Part shown: positions 36,901 to 48,900 of the stretch, in pieces | Layout: every line of letters begins with the position of its first letter | Numbering within the stretch: position 1 is the stretch's first letter | Assembly: GCA_040954595.2 (NCBI GenBank) | Contig: CM082598.2 | Location: 2,604,001-2,668,000, forward strand | DNA length: 64,000 bases | DNA from: Balanoglossus misakiensis | Taxonomy: Eukaryota; Hemichordata | Reading direction: 5' to 3' | Program-made: the position numbers and the translations under genes | Notes under the pieces: generated by a model | What the model was told of the DNA's origin: nothing | The model's input: only the letters and a program-made list of their open reading frames with translations | Database searches by the model: none

Positions 36901-39900
36901 AAATTTCTCAATTTCAAATTTCTGGGCACTATTTTCTGCGCTTAACTGTTTCAGTTCTTTCTCAAAGGCATCTCTCTCACCTTCAAGTTTATCATTTTCC
37001 TCTTTCAGAATCTGACAATCGTGGATGTGTTGACTTGAAATCTTTTCAAACTCGCTCGCTAATTTCACATTCTGACCGCGTATCTCGCTGTTCTCGTTCT
37101 CAGATTCTTCAAGACGTTCTCTCGCTGAACTCAGTTCCGTCTCCAGGGCTGCCTTGTCTTCTTCGATGCCGTGCAAGTGTTTCTGCAAGTTCGAGTATTT
37201 CTCTAGTTCCCCCATGAACTGCTTGTTCTCCTCTGCGAGTTCCTCAACTTGCGATTCAAGCTCCTGTTCGCGTTCTTGCAGCTGCCACTGTTCGTTGTTC
37301 AGCTCCTGGTGCGCCGCTTTCAACTCATTCACTTGCTCGCTCAATCTCTGATTCTGCTCTTTGATTCTGTCCATTTCTTCCACTTCTTTCTTCAGTTCAT
37401 TCATTTCCCATGTTAACTTCTCTTTCTCATTCACACTATCCGCTACCTCGTTCCTCGCTTTTTCTATTTCACCCTCGTACTGCGCCTTTGTTTCCACGTT
37501 CTTGTGCTCCATGTCAGACTTGATACTTTCCAGCTGAACCTTAATCTCGGAGTTCTGTTTCTCAAGAAGCGTCCTCATTTTCTGAAGCTCAGCTTTGAGT
37601 TCGTTATTCTCATTCTTCGTGGTTTTATACTCAGCTTTCATTTTCACAAGATGGCTGTGATACAGAGTGTTTTTCTGGGTCAGTTTTTCACACTCCGCGG
37701 TCCTCTCCTCCTTCTCTGATTTCACGGCCATTAATTCCATCTCTGTTGAATTTAACTGTGATTCTTTGTCGCTCAGTTTCTGTTGGACTTCACCTAGTGC
37801 ATTTTTCAGAGCCACACATTCGTCCGTGGCATTTTTGTGTCTCTCTGACAGTGAGGTTAGTTCATTTTTCACAGCTGCAGATTCGTGAGTTTTTTCATCT
37901 GAAGACTGTCGAAGTGTCTCGACTTCGCACCGCACATTTTGCATTTGCATATTCCAATCCTCCCTCTCTTTAATCAACCCTTCGCTCTCCTCTGAGCTCC
38001 GTCGCTCCAGGTCTTCTATCTTCGATTCCAAATCCTCACAAGTGGCCTTCAAGTTCTGCAACTGCGTCTGTAGTTTCTCTCCTTGTCTTCTCAAGAAATC
38101 CTTCTCGTTTTGCGAAGATTCAAGGTCCCATTTCAGCTCAGATATCAGTTCTTCCGCGTTCTCGTGTTGAGTCCTCAAACGTTCACACTCAGAGCTCACC
38201 TCCTGGAGATTATCACACTTTTCTTGTAATTCAACATTTTTGCCACCCAATTCACCCACCTGCTCTTTCAAGTCTGTTATCTGACCTTCCAGACTTGAAC
38301 ATTCTTGCCTTAGTCCATCACAATCTGTCCGCGAATCTTCAAGCTCTTTCTGGCATCTCTGCATCTCGGTCTCAACTTGGTGTTTCTGCTCTGCGATCTC
38401 GTTCATCTGTTTGACCATCTCCTCACTGGTCTGTCCGCTCATTGCATTCGTCGTCTCGAGTTCTCGAATCTGTCTCTCCATTTCAAGTTTCTGTGTCTCC
38501 AGATTCCTCACTTCTTCCATCAATCTATCCTTCTCACCTTGACTGTCTTCTAAAACTCTCTGAGAATTTTCTCTCTCATTGTCCAACCCTTCTTTCAATT
38601 CCGCATTTTCAGACCTCAAAATCTGCAAATCTTCCTCCAATGTACCCACAGCTTCAACTTGCCTCTGTATTTCTGCCTGCAGATTGGATTTCTCACTTTC
38701 AAACTGTCTGGAATTCTCTTCAAAGTCTTTGCTAACAACTTGCAATTTCTCTTCTAAACTTTGCTTTTCATCACTCAACTCTCTAATCTCAGATTGGGCT
38801 TCATCCACCTGCCTGTACAAGGCCTCTATACCTTCTTTCTGAACTTCTTCCCTCTCCTTCACCATTTCATCGAGCTGCCTTTGTAAATTTTCATTTTCCC
38901 TTTCCTTTGCCAGCTTCTCTGTTTTGGCTGTTTCAACATCCTGCGACAAACGCTCCACAGTTTCCAAGAACTCTGCTTCCTTGTTCTGAAGTTTCTCTTC
39001 CAGGACACCGTTTTGATTCTGTAGAGTTGCAAGATTGTTTTGGAATGTCTCTGTTGCCTCTTGAGAGTTCTTGAGTTCATCCTGATAGAGCTGGACATTT
39101 CTTTCCCCTTCTTCCATCCTGGATCTGAGCTCAATGATTTCCTGGTCAGTGGCAGTCTTCTCTTCTTGAAGCTTTGCTAACTGCTGCTGCAACTCCCTGA
39201 GGCTATCCTGAGCGTGCTGCAGTTCTGACTGAACCTGCCCGTGCATGGCACTTTGCTGTACCCGCTCTTCCTGCTTATGAACATACTCCCTTCTGTGGGT
39301 CTCAAGCTCTGTCTGGAGCATACGCCTCTCTTCCTCCTTTTCGTCAAACTCCATCTTCTTTTCGGCAAGCTCATCCCTCAGATTCATCAGCTCTTCCTCT
39401 TTTAAAGCACACTCCCTCCTCTGGCTATCCAGGTCTCCTGTTAATAGCCCGATGCTTTCAGACTGCTTTTCAATGACACCGTCCTTTTCTGTAACCGAAC
39501 TCTTGAGTGCCGCTATCTCCTTAGCTAGCTCCTGTTGTCCTTCACTATCCCCTCCTTGAGAATCTCGCAAGACTTGCAATTCTTCCTTCAAGACATCTGT
39601 CTCTTTGACTGCCATGTCTCCCTTGACTTTCAACTCCTTGGCTTTTTCAAGTAACTTGCTGTATCTCTTCTTGATGTTCTCAACGTCCGCTTTGAGTTTA
39701 TCTCTCTCAACCTCGTGGGCTTCCTTCTGTTCTGTCAGACTTGTTTCTAAATCAGAAACTCTGCTGTCTTTCTCGCTGAAACTCAAATTCATTGATTCAA
39801 GATGGCTGTCTCTTTCCTTCATTTGTTCTCTCAGAATTTCCAATTCTTCTTTTGCCCTCTCCAACTCACGATTCAGATCTTCAATTTTCTTCGAACTGTC

Positions 39901-42900
39901 TTCAGGCGAATCTTTGCAGGCAAATGTCTCGCTTTCTGTAAGCTGGACTTGAGCTGATGTTTTCTCAATCACCTGCTCCTTTTGCAGGCAACTTTCTTGT
40001 AGATTGATGATTTGCTGTTCATAATCTTTAATTCTTTCATTCAACTGCATTTGTTCCTCTCCAAGCTTTTGTACACAGTTTTCAAAATGGGCCTTCTCCT
40101 CCTGCAAGGTGTTGATTGTTTGATTTCTTTCATCGATAAGATCCTTCTGACTGTCTAATCTTTCCCGAACAGCTTCTAGCTCTTGTTTATACATGATTTC
40201 CTTCTCGCCAATAGCTTTTTGCAGGTTCTGTATTTCAACCTGCCATTGGGCATCATTGCCTTGGTAGTTCTCTTGCAGGTTTTCGATGGTGATAGACTTG
40301 GTCTTGGATTCTTCTTCCAACTGTTGGATGTACCGACCAGAACTGTCCAGCTTCTCTTGGAGAGAGCATACATTAGCTTCCTTCTGATCACACTGGTCGA
40401 TAAGATTACCCATTTCTTGAAACTTCTCCGTGATGTCTGCATCTTTTCTTTTTATTTCCTCATTCATCTTTGTGATTTCTTCCTTCTGGGCCTCTCCTTC
40501 CTCTTGAAGCTGCTGAATATATTTCCCAGACGCATCCAGTTTTTCTTGTAGAGACGCGACCACCTCTTCACCCTGACTGCATTTCTGCATCAAAGACTCA
40601 ATTTCCTGAACCTTGCTTTCAACCTCCGACTCTCTCTTGGTGATTTCTTCTTCTTGAAGCTGTTTAATAATCTTGCCAGAAGCCTCTAAATCTTCCTGCA
40701 TCTCCGTGACAACTGCATCTCTTTCCTGTACCGTCTCGCTCATCTTTTTCAACTCATCATCTTTGTTGTTAATCCTCTCCTCCAAGTCTTGTACATCTCT
40801 CTCCTTCTGCTGCAGTACCTCTTTCAGCTGTATTATCTCAAAATCAAAATTGCTATTCTTTTCTTGAACCTGCTCTTTCAAACTCTCCATCAATTTTTCC
40901 TTGTCCTCAACCTGCCCTGACAGCCTCTTCACGTCTTGTTCTTTCTCGGAAAACCTTGCTTTCAGCGATTCTATCTCTGCGACAAATGTCTCTTCATTGT
41001 CCATGACTTTCTGCGTCAACTGCTCAACCATTTCTTTCTTCTCGTGGAGATCTAGTGCTACAGTTTCAAACTTTCCTTTCAGGTTCTCGTAGCTTTCTTG
41101 GGTGACCTGGAGTTCGGATTCCAGTTCTGTGATTCTCTTTCCTGAGAGGTCTAACATGGTCGCTTTCTCTTGATTCATTTCTGTCTCTCTCGTCACACTC
41201 TTCATTTCCTGCTCCAGCTGTTCCTTCAAATCTGCGTTCTCCTTTGAGACCTCCTCCAGCTGGCCTTGCAGTCTCAGCACTTGTTCTCTGTGTCTCTCTT
41301 CAATATTCGTTTGTGTGTCGTCCGCCTCCTTCTGCAGGTGCTCAACCTCGACCTCCTTCTTCTGCATAGATTCCTGAGCTGTGGAGAGTTCTTCTGCGAG
41401 ATTCTGTATCTGCTTGCCGTACTGCCTCTGCATGTCTTCAATAGTCTTTTCCCGATCTCCTAGCTCCGATTCCAACTTTCTTTTACCTTCTTGTAGATTC
41501 TGAATCTCTGCAGCCATGGTGGTGTTTCTCCTACAGACTTCCTCAAGCTGTTCCGTGAACTGAGAGGCTCCCCTCTTGGCAACATCTAGTTTACCTTCTG
41601 ACTCTTTAAGCTGTTTCTTCAATTGTTTCACCTCCCCCTTGGAGTGTAGAAGTTTCTCCTTCATGCCTGCACACATAGTCTTCAAGTCACTGAGCTGTTT
41701 CGATAACTGTTCGCCTTCCCCCTGAGCATTCGCCAGCTGCTCTTTGAGGTCTGCTATTTGGTCTAACTCGTTTGCCAACTGTTGTTTGGTGACTCTTGCC
41801 TCCTCACGGCTGGATTCGAGATCGTGTTGCAATTGCGATGAAGCACTTTGAGATTCTGACAGCTGCTGTTGGATGGACTCAACTTCTCTCGTCAGCTCTC
41901 CTTCTCTCTCTTGGAACTGTTCCTGAAGATCCGAGAAAATCTTCTGCTTCTCCGATGCCTCCTCTTTCAGCGTCTGTATGGTTGCCATGGAAACCTGCAA
42001 CTCTTCGTTCATGACTTGAATCTCGGTTTCTTTGCCTTCCTGCTCCTGGCCAAGCTGTTGCTTAAGTCCTTCCATTTCTTCCAGCAGGGAGGTTATCTCC
42101 GCTTGCTGCTTTTCCACAGTTGTGCTGAACGTCTGTTCCATGGTCGTGAAGTTGTGGTCCTTCTCGGCGAGCTGGCCATCCATCGTTTGAAGTGCAGCCT
42201 CGTGATCTTGCATAAGAGTCTGCATCTGATTGACACTATCTTGTTTCAGCGATGCCATCTCATCCTCTGTCTTCTGCAACGACTCCCTCGATTGTTCCAA
42301 CTCTTGCTTCTGTTCACTTATGGTCTTCTCACACCCACGTATCTGTTCTTCTAGTTGCTGGATTGCCGTTATTTTAGCCTGCATGATTTCTGTTGTCGCA
42401 GAGAGATCTGTGTCGAGTTGAGCTATTCTCTCCTGTGCTGAACTCAGCTCATTGTTCAGCAGTGTCTCCTTCTCAGTGCCTTCCTGTCCCAGCATTTCTA
42501 CGACTTTATTTCTCTCCGCAAGCTGTCCACTCAAGCTCTCTATCTGTCTGTTCGCGGTCTGTAGTTTCTCTTTACTGATGTTATTATCTTGGCGTTCACC
42601 TTCTATTTGAGTCAATAACTCGTTAATGGTTCCTTGTAGATTGTCTTTGCTGATCTCATTCTCTTGTTTCAAATTATCAATACGGGTGACGTATTTTTCG
42701 ATTTCTTTGTGCGATGACTCATTCTGGTTTGCCATTTCCTGTTTGAGGTTATCAATATCAGTGAGGAGTCTGTTGGTTTCTTCTTTCTGCGTCTTCAAGT
42801 TCGTCTCTAACTCTTCTTTAACTGACATCAGTTGCTGTGTTCGCTCTGATTGTTGTGTCAGCTGTGATGTCTTCTCTCCCAAATCCTCTGACATTGCTTG

Positions 42901-45900
42901 GAGGTTGCTTTTCAATGATTCATTCAGACTCTCCAGCTCTTGCACATGTACATATAGTTTATCCCTTGCGTCAACCACACTTTGGATATCAATCTTCGCC
43001 TGTTCCAACTCAGCTTTAACGCCTTGGTGAAGCTCTTCCAGCCGACGTTCATTTTCTTGCGCATTCTGCTCAATCAACGCAATCATCTTCTGTTTTTCTT
43101 CCACAACAGCGCTTATATTCTCCTTGTCGTGTTCACTCGACTTCAGACCGTTCTTCAAGTCTTCAACAGTACTCTCGAACAACCCTTGCTGCTGCGTACA
43201 CTCCTCTTCTAGCTCGCCAATTCGCTGTCTTGCGTCACTCAAATCCTGGTTCAAAACATTCACTTCTTGTTCGGCATTCACCTTAGCATTCTCCAGATGG
43301 TGGACTTTATCCTCAATCTGTTTGTTCAGCTCCACCATGTCGTTATTCTGCGACTGCAAGCGACTTGTCAATCCTGTAATCTGTTCCTGAAACGACTGTT
43401 CATTTTCCCTCATCTCCTCCTGTAGTTTAGATATAACCAATGCATTCTCCCTGGCTTTTCCTTCTAAGCTCTCCTTCTCATCAGAAACGTTCTGTATACT
43501 TTCTTTGAGTGCAGTCATTTCTTGCAACAACTCTGTTTCTTTCTGTTCTGCTGATGTTTTGACAGTCTCCAGGGTCTCGCTGATCTGCTGGACTTCAATC
43601 TCATGGGTTCTTAGCCTTTTCTCTGCATCTTCCTCCAATGCAGCAAGTTTTTCTGACATCGCATTTCTCTCTTTCTCAACCTCATCCGTCAAATCTGCAA
43701 GCTCCTTCTCCTTTTCCAAGACTCTCTCATTCAAAGACGCTGCCTGATTCTTCACTTCTTCATATTCTTGACACAGCGATGCCTTCTCACCTTCTAACTT
43801 CGCGAGCTCCTCCTCCTTAACTTGTAGTTTGCTGTTGCTGTCTCGCACCTCGTCTTCCAGACTCTGCACTTTCAAAATCGTCTGTGATTTCTCTTCGTCC
43901 AGGTTTCCTAACTGCGCTTGCAGAGCTGAGAATCTCTCGTCCGCCAGCTGCACACTTTCCTCTAACTCTTGTATTTTACCCTCCTGAGCAGCTGTGATCT
44001 CGGTCTTCTCTGAGATACTTCCTCGTAGCTTCTCTACTTCTGTCACAAGAGACTGGATTTCTTCTTGCAGGTTATTTACCTCAGCATGTTTTCCTTGAAG
44101 CTCGTCACTTTTCTTTTCAATTAACCCTTGAAGTGATGTCACCTCCTGAGCCAATGTTTCACGGTCTTCCTGCAGAGATGAAATCTCTCCGCGCTGCTTC
44201 TCAAGATCGCCATCTTTCCCTGCGATAGTCTCCATCAATGTCTTCACTTCTGCAATCACGGCATCCTTCTCTTCACTCAGCGATTTTGCGACTGCATTGC
44301 TCTCCTGCAGTTCCGCTGCAGCTTGCTGTCGCTGCGATTCTACAAGACCATCTTTTTCAACCAACTGCTGCTGGTAGCTTGCGATTTCTGAGCTCAGTGC
44401 AGCAGTTCTCTCCTGCAAAGAAATTTCATTTTCTTCCAACTTCTGCTGTTGAGCTTCGATCTGAGCGTTCAGTTGTCCAACAGACTCTATAAAATCTGCT
44501 TGCAGTTTGTCACATTCCTCGACTTTGGTCTGCAGTTTTCTTTCAAGTTCTTCTAGTTCTTCCTGCGACTTTAATTTCCTTTCTTCCAATTCATGTCTTG
44601 TCTGTTCAAGTTCTTTCTTCGTTGCATCAACAGTTTCTCTGAAGCTCTGGATGTTATTTTGGTGTTCCTCGTTATCCCTTGTGCGGTTTTCTCTTTCTTC
44701 TTCAAGGGAGTTGTTAAGACTCGTAAGATCGTCTTGAAGGCTTTGTAGCTGTGATTCTGATCTTTGCATCAGTGCCTGGTGTTGTTGCTTTTCCTCTTCC
44801 AGTTCCTGCCCAGTCTGTGACAACTGCTCCTGCATGGTATTCATCTGTTGTTGCGATTCCGCTTTCAGTTTTTCATTCTCCTCCTGTTGCTGCCCAACCT
44901 GCTCTTGCAAATCCTTAGCGGCCTCCATCAATCTCGCTATCTCCCTCTGATTCTCCGTCATCTCCCGTTTGGTGTTCTCGTCCAATTTGCTGTACTCTTC
45001 TCTGGCTGTCTTCAGCTGTTCTTGATAGCTGGTTTCTTTGTCCTGTACAAGCTGCAGAGTCTGTATCAACTGATCCTGGACAGACTTGCATTGACCGTCC
45101 TTCTCTTGGAGATCATTGACCTTAATCTTGATATCCTCATCCAGTTTCTGAATCTTCTCCTCCAGTTCTTGATTCACACTCTGCTGTTGAGCTAGCTCTC
45201 TTTCCAGATCACTGACTTGCTCCAACAGAGAGGTGATTTTCGACTCCACCTTCATACCCTCCATCGACTGACTCTCCTTCAGGACTTCGATCTCTCGCCT
45301 GGCACTGTTGATCTCCAACCCCATTTCCTGTATCTCCTGATTCTGTTGTTGCAGCTTCTCAACCATACCTTGGATGGTCGACTTGTTCTTCTCAATCTCG
45401 TCATCTTTTTGTTTTCCCTGCATTTCAAGGTCTTCATTCTCAAGTCTTTTCTGTTCCAGTGCGTTTTCAAGCTGTGACTTCTCAGCACTGAATTTCGTCC
45501 TCTCATCTTCAATACTCTGATTTGCATGGTCTAACTCAGTCTGCAAAGTCTCCAAGGCGTTTTCCAAATCATTATTCCTTTCCGTCAGATCTCTTCCTTT
45601 CTCTTGGTTCCGGTTCAACTCCACCTGCAGTTCCGCATTTTCCGTCTCCTTGCTCGCAAACTTTTCCGCCAACGACTGCACCTCCGCTTCTCTCTGCCCG
45701 AGTTTCTCGCTCACGTCCGACAAAATCTGCTCTTTTTCGCTCAGTTTTTCATCGACAGCTCCCTTCTCCATGGCAAGTCCTGACAGTTGCTGGGTCAACG
45801 ATTCAATCTGATTCTCACAGTCTGACCTCTGCTGCTCCAGTGCTGATAGCTGCTGTCTAAGATTTTGACAATCGGCTACCAAGGAATCGGTATTTTCATT

Positions 45901-48900
45901 CTGAAATTACGGAAAGAAAGACAAGTTGACAACACTTTCTCTAAATTATGAAGGACAGAACTCGCAAGTCCAGTGATAGAAATTGATAGTACACAAGGGT
46001 AAATGTAATTAACTTATATTTCACGGGATTCCACCCCAGATCTTTTGCAGCAATTCATGTAGCAAGCAAGTCCACGCAAAACCATACTACATCAAGTCCA
46101 CATCCCCAATGATCATGATCTGAGTAGAATTCAAACACATAGCATATTAATCTCGCAACACAGATGTATAAGAATACATACCTGTGAGATGACTGCCCCC
46201 TGGAGTTTGTCAACCTCTATGTTTCTTTCCTTCACAGCATTCTCGAGATCATTGTTGATTATTTTCACTTCTTCAAGTTTTTCTTGTAGACTTGTCTTGT
46301 CTTTCATAAGTTCATCCAGTTTCTCCTTTACATACAAGAAAATATAGTGAGTTCAGTTATATAGATGTATTGTATTAAAGGGACAAAGTCTGTCTCTCGC
46401 TGCCCTTTTTCCATCAATTATGTTTGATACAAGACACTGCTTATGTTATTCTACATGTGGATATATAGTGAATCAACGTTCGACCACACACAACTTCTAT
46501 CCCGTTTGTAGGATATGCATGAGAGTAAAAATCAGCTGAGAGATAGGTAATTGGAAAGGAACACTTGATCTGTACTGTACCTGGTTTTGTTGGTTGTTCT
46601 CTTCAAGTTCTCGAACGTTTCCTTGGAGATCCGATATCTGGTTCTGATACTGCTTCCTCTCATTTTCAATTTCAAACAGAGGACGGTGTTCATTTTCGAT
46701 CTTGGCCAACAACGACTGAACTTCGTCTTCCAGTTCTTTCTTGGAGGAATCCAAACCTAATGTGAAAGAAAAACAAACAAGAAAAAAATCATATTTCATC
46801 TCCAGGAACCAAGTTCCATTGAATGCAAGAATGAACATCTTTTCTTATTGTGGAAGAATACCAACTGTACTGTACTGTACTGTACTGTACTGTACTGAGC
46901 TGTACTGTACTGTACTGTACTGAGCTGTACTATACTGTGCTGTGCTGTGCTGTGCTGTGCTGTACTGTACTGTACTGAGCTGTACTATACTGTGCTGTGC
47001 TGTGCTGTGCTGTGCTGTACTGTACTGAGCTGTACTGTACTGAGCTGTACTATACTGTGCTGTGCTGTGCTGTACTGTACTGTACTGTACTGTACTGAGC
47101 TGTACTATACTGTGCTGTGCTGTGCTGTACTGTATTGTACTGTACTGTATAACAGAACAGAGACATACCATCTTTTTCTTCTTCCAACTGTACAAGTCTT
47201 AGTTCCAGCGTCACTTTGTCTTGTTCAAAGCTCGCTTTCTTCTCTTCTGTGTCTTTAAGCATCTCTTGAAGTTGCACCAGACTCTCTCTCATACTCTCAA
47301 TAGTTTCATTCTGTGCGGCCTGCAGGATGTGACAATATTTGGGTGAAAATTACCATGGTTACCTTACACGGCTTGGAGATCTTAACACTAAATACAAACT
47401 GAAGATAAACAATGAAAGTATTTTCCCAAAAATGATTTCCTAACTGAAAATATGAATATCTCACACTGTTCAGTATACTGCTGCATGTAGAATGCACACA
47501 CCTATCATAATTAATGAACCCTCACACCCAAGAAATAAATTTTTATTGCCTATACTATAATTAATTTTATTATCATTAATAGTATGAGCAGTGGTGTTGG
47601 TAGCGATGGTATATAGCAAAACCTGTCTGAACTCAATTATTTTATGAATTACTGGTTTTTCAGGTTGATGTACAAGACAGCGTGACATGCAGCACAAGCT
47701 TGCACATGCGATATCAATTCTTATAAAGCTCACAACCCATCTCACCATACCTACAAACTATTCTTAAATTAGTATCTTAACTATGTGTGTGTTACTCTTA
47801 CTGTGAATAATAAGCAGGTTTATTATTCAAGCTATGTATATTTTTAAGCACCGCCTAAGCTTTCGAAAAGCGTGCATTGTTTTAGTGAGAAGTATATCAT
47901 GCAGCATGGTCTAATAAACTTACAAGATTCAATTCATTCCTTTTCTGCACATCTCCAAGTTCCAGAATTCTGGCTTCGAAACTTACGCGAGATTTGCGTT
48001 CCATGTCCCTCTCCTCTGCGGTCTGCTCGAGCTGGGATTTGAGTTCTTGGCATTCCTTTTGGTGGGCCTGTTTGAGGGCGTCCTCACTCTGCTGCAATAA
48101 TGCCTGTGCCTGTGTGTGTCAAACAAAAGAGATTTCAGAAACCATACCTTCTCAATGAATTCTTACATACAACCATGTTTAAAGGGAAGGGGTCGTCGCA
48201 CCGCGTGGGTGACCCCCTTGATGACAATATGTCCTCCCATACCAGCACAAACCTCACTGCAGTCGCCACGACCTACTAGGAACTTCAGTTGCTGTCATGC
48301 CTAGTCTTTGCTACAGTTGGCTGCTTCGTTCATTCTGAGAATCATTCGAAGTATTGTCAAATTGGTTTGCTCAAAATTGAAACTTGCAACAACCACTTGA
48401 AAATAGGGATGAAAGCATTCGAAATTTACCTGTTGCATTCTCTCTTCCATCTCACACACTGCTGTTTCATATTTCTCTTTTTCTTCTCTGGTATTTGTCA
48501 GAGCTTCTTCAAGTTGTTGTTTTTCGTTGTTGAGTTGTTCGATCGTGTTTTGCAAATCCGCTGAGGGGTAGAAGAGGAAAGTTTTATTTCCACAGCCATG
48601 ACAAGATCAAAGAAATCCTTATAGTTCATAATACTATGGACACAGTTGTACTGAACTTAGTGGTGAAGGGGTCAGTTTGCTGGAGTCCAGATATGCTTTT
48701 ATGATGGAGAAAATTGCAAAAGAATCCTTCAGTTGGGAAAAATGCACCGAGACCAAGAAAGGACTGTCTTACCTAGTTTGGCCACTGTTTCATCAAAATC
48801 CACAAGTTTGAGTTGCAACTGTCCCTTTTCATCTTCTAACTCGGCTATCTTGTGTTTCAAGCCACTCACCTCATCAGCCAGGGAATCAGACTGTGAAAAA

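Noticed and set aside
36825-45860. Many plus-strand open frames of 60-160 codons opposite the giantin exon
   Set aside because: They are mirror frames of Glu/Gln/Leu-rich coding DNA, giving Ser/Phe/Leu-rich peptides with no domains.
36587-45900. Giant exon as a processed retrocopy
   Set aside because: It is joined on both sides to exons in the correct phase, and the downstream exons complete a giantin tail anchor.
46865-47150. CRISPR-like regular repeats
   Set aside because: The units are contiguous 5-mers without spacers, in a eukaryotic intron.
46845-47195. Open frames of 80-116 codons with repeating Tyr-Ser-Thr-Val-Gln units
   Set aside because: They are translations of the pentanucleotide array in a giantin intron. 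Flanking exons splice in frame without them.
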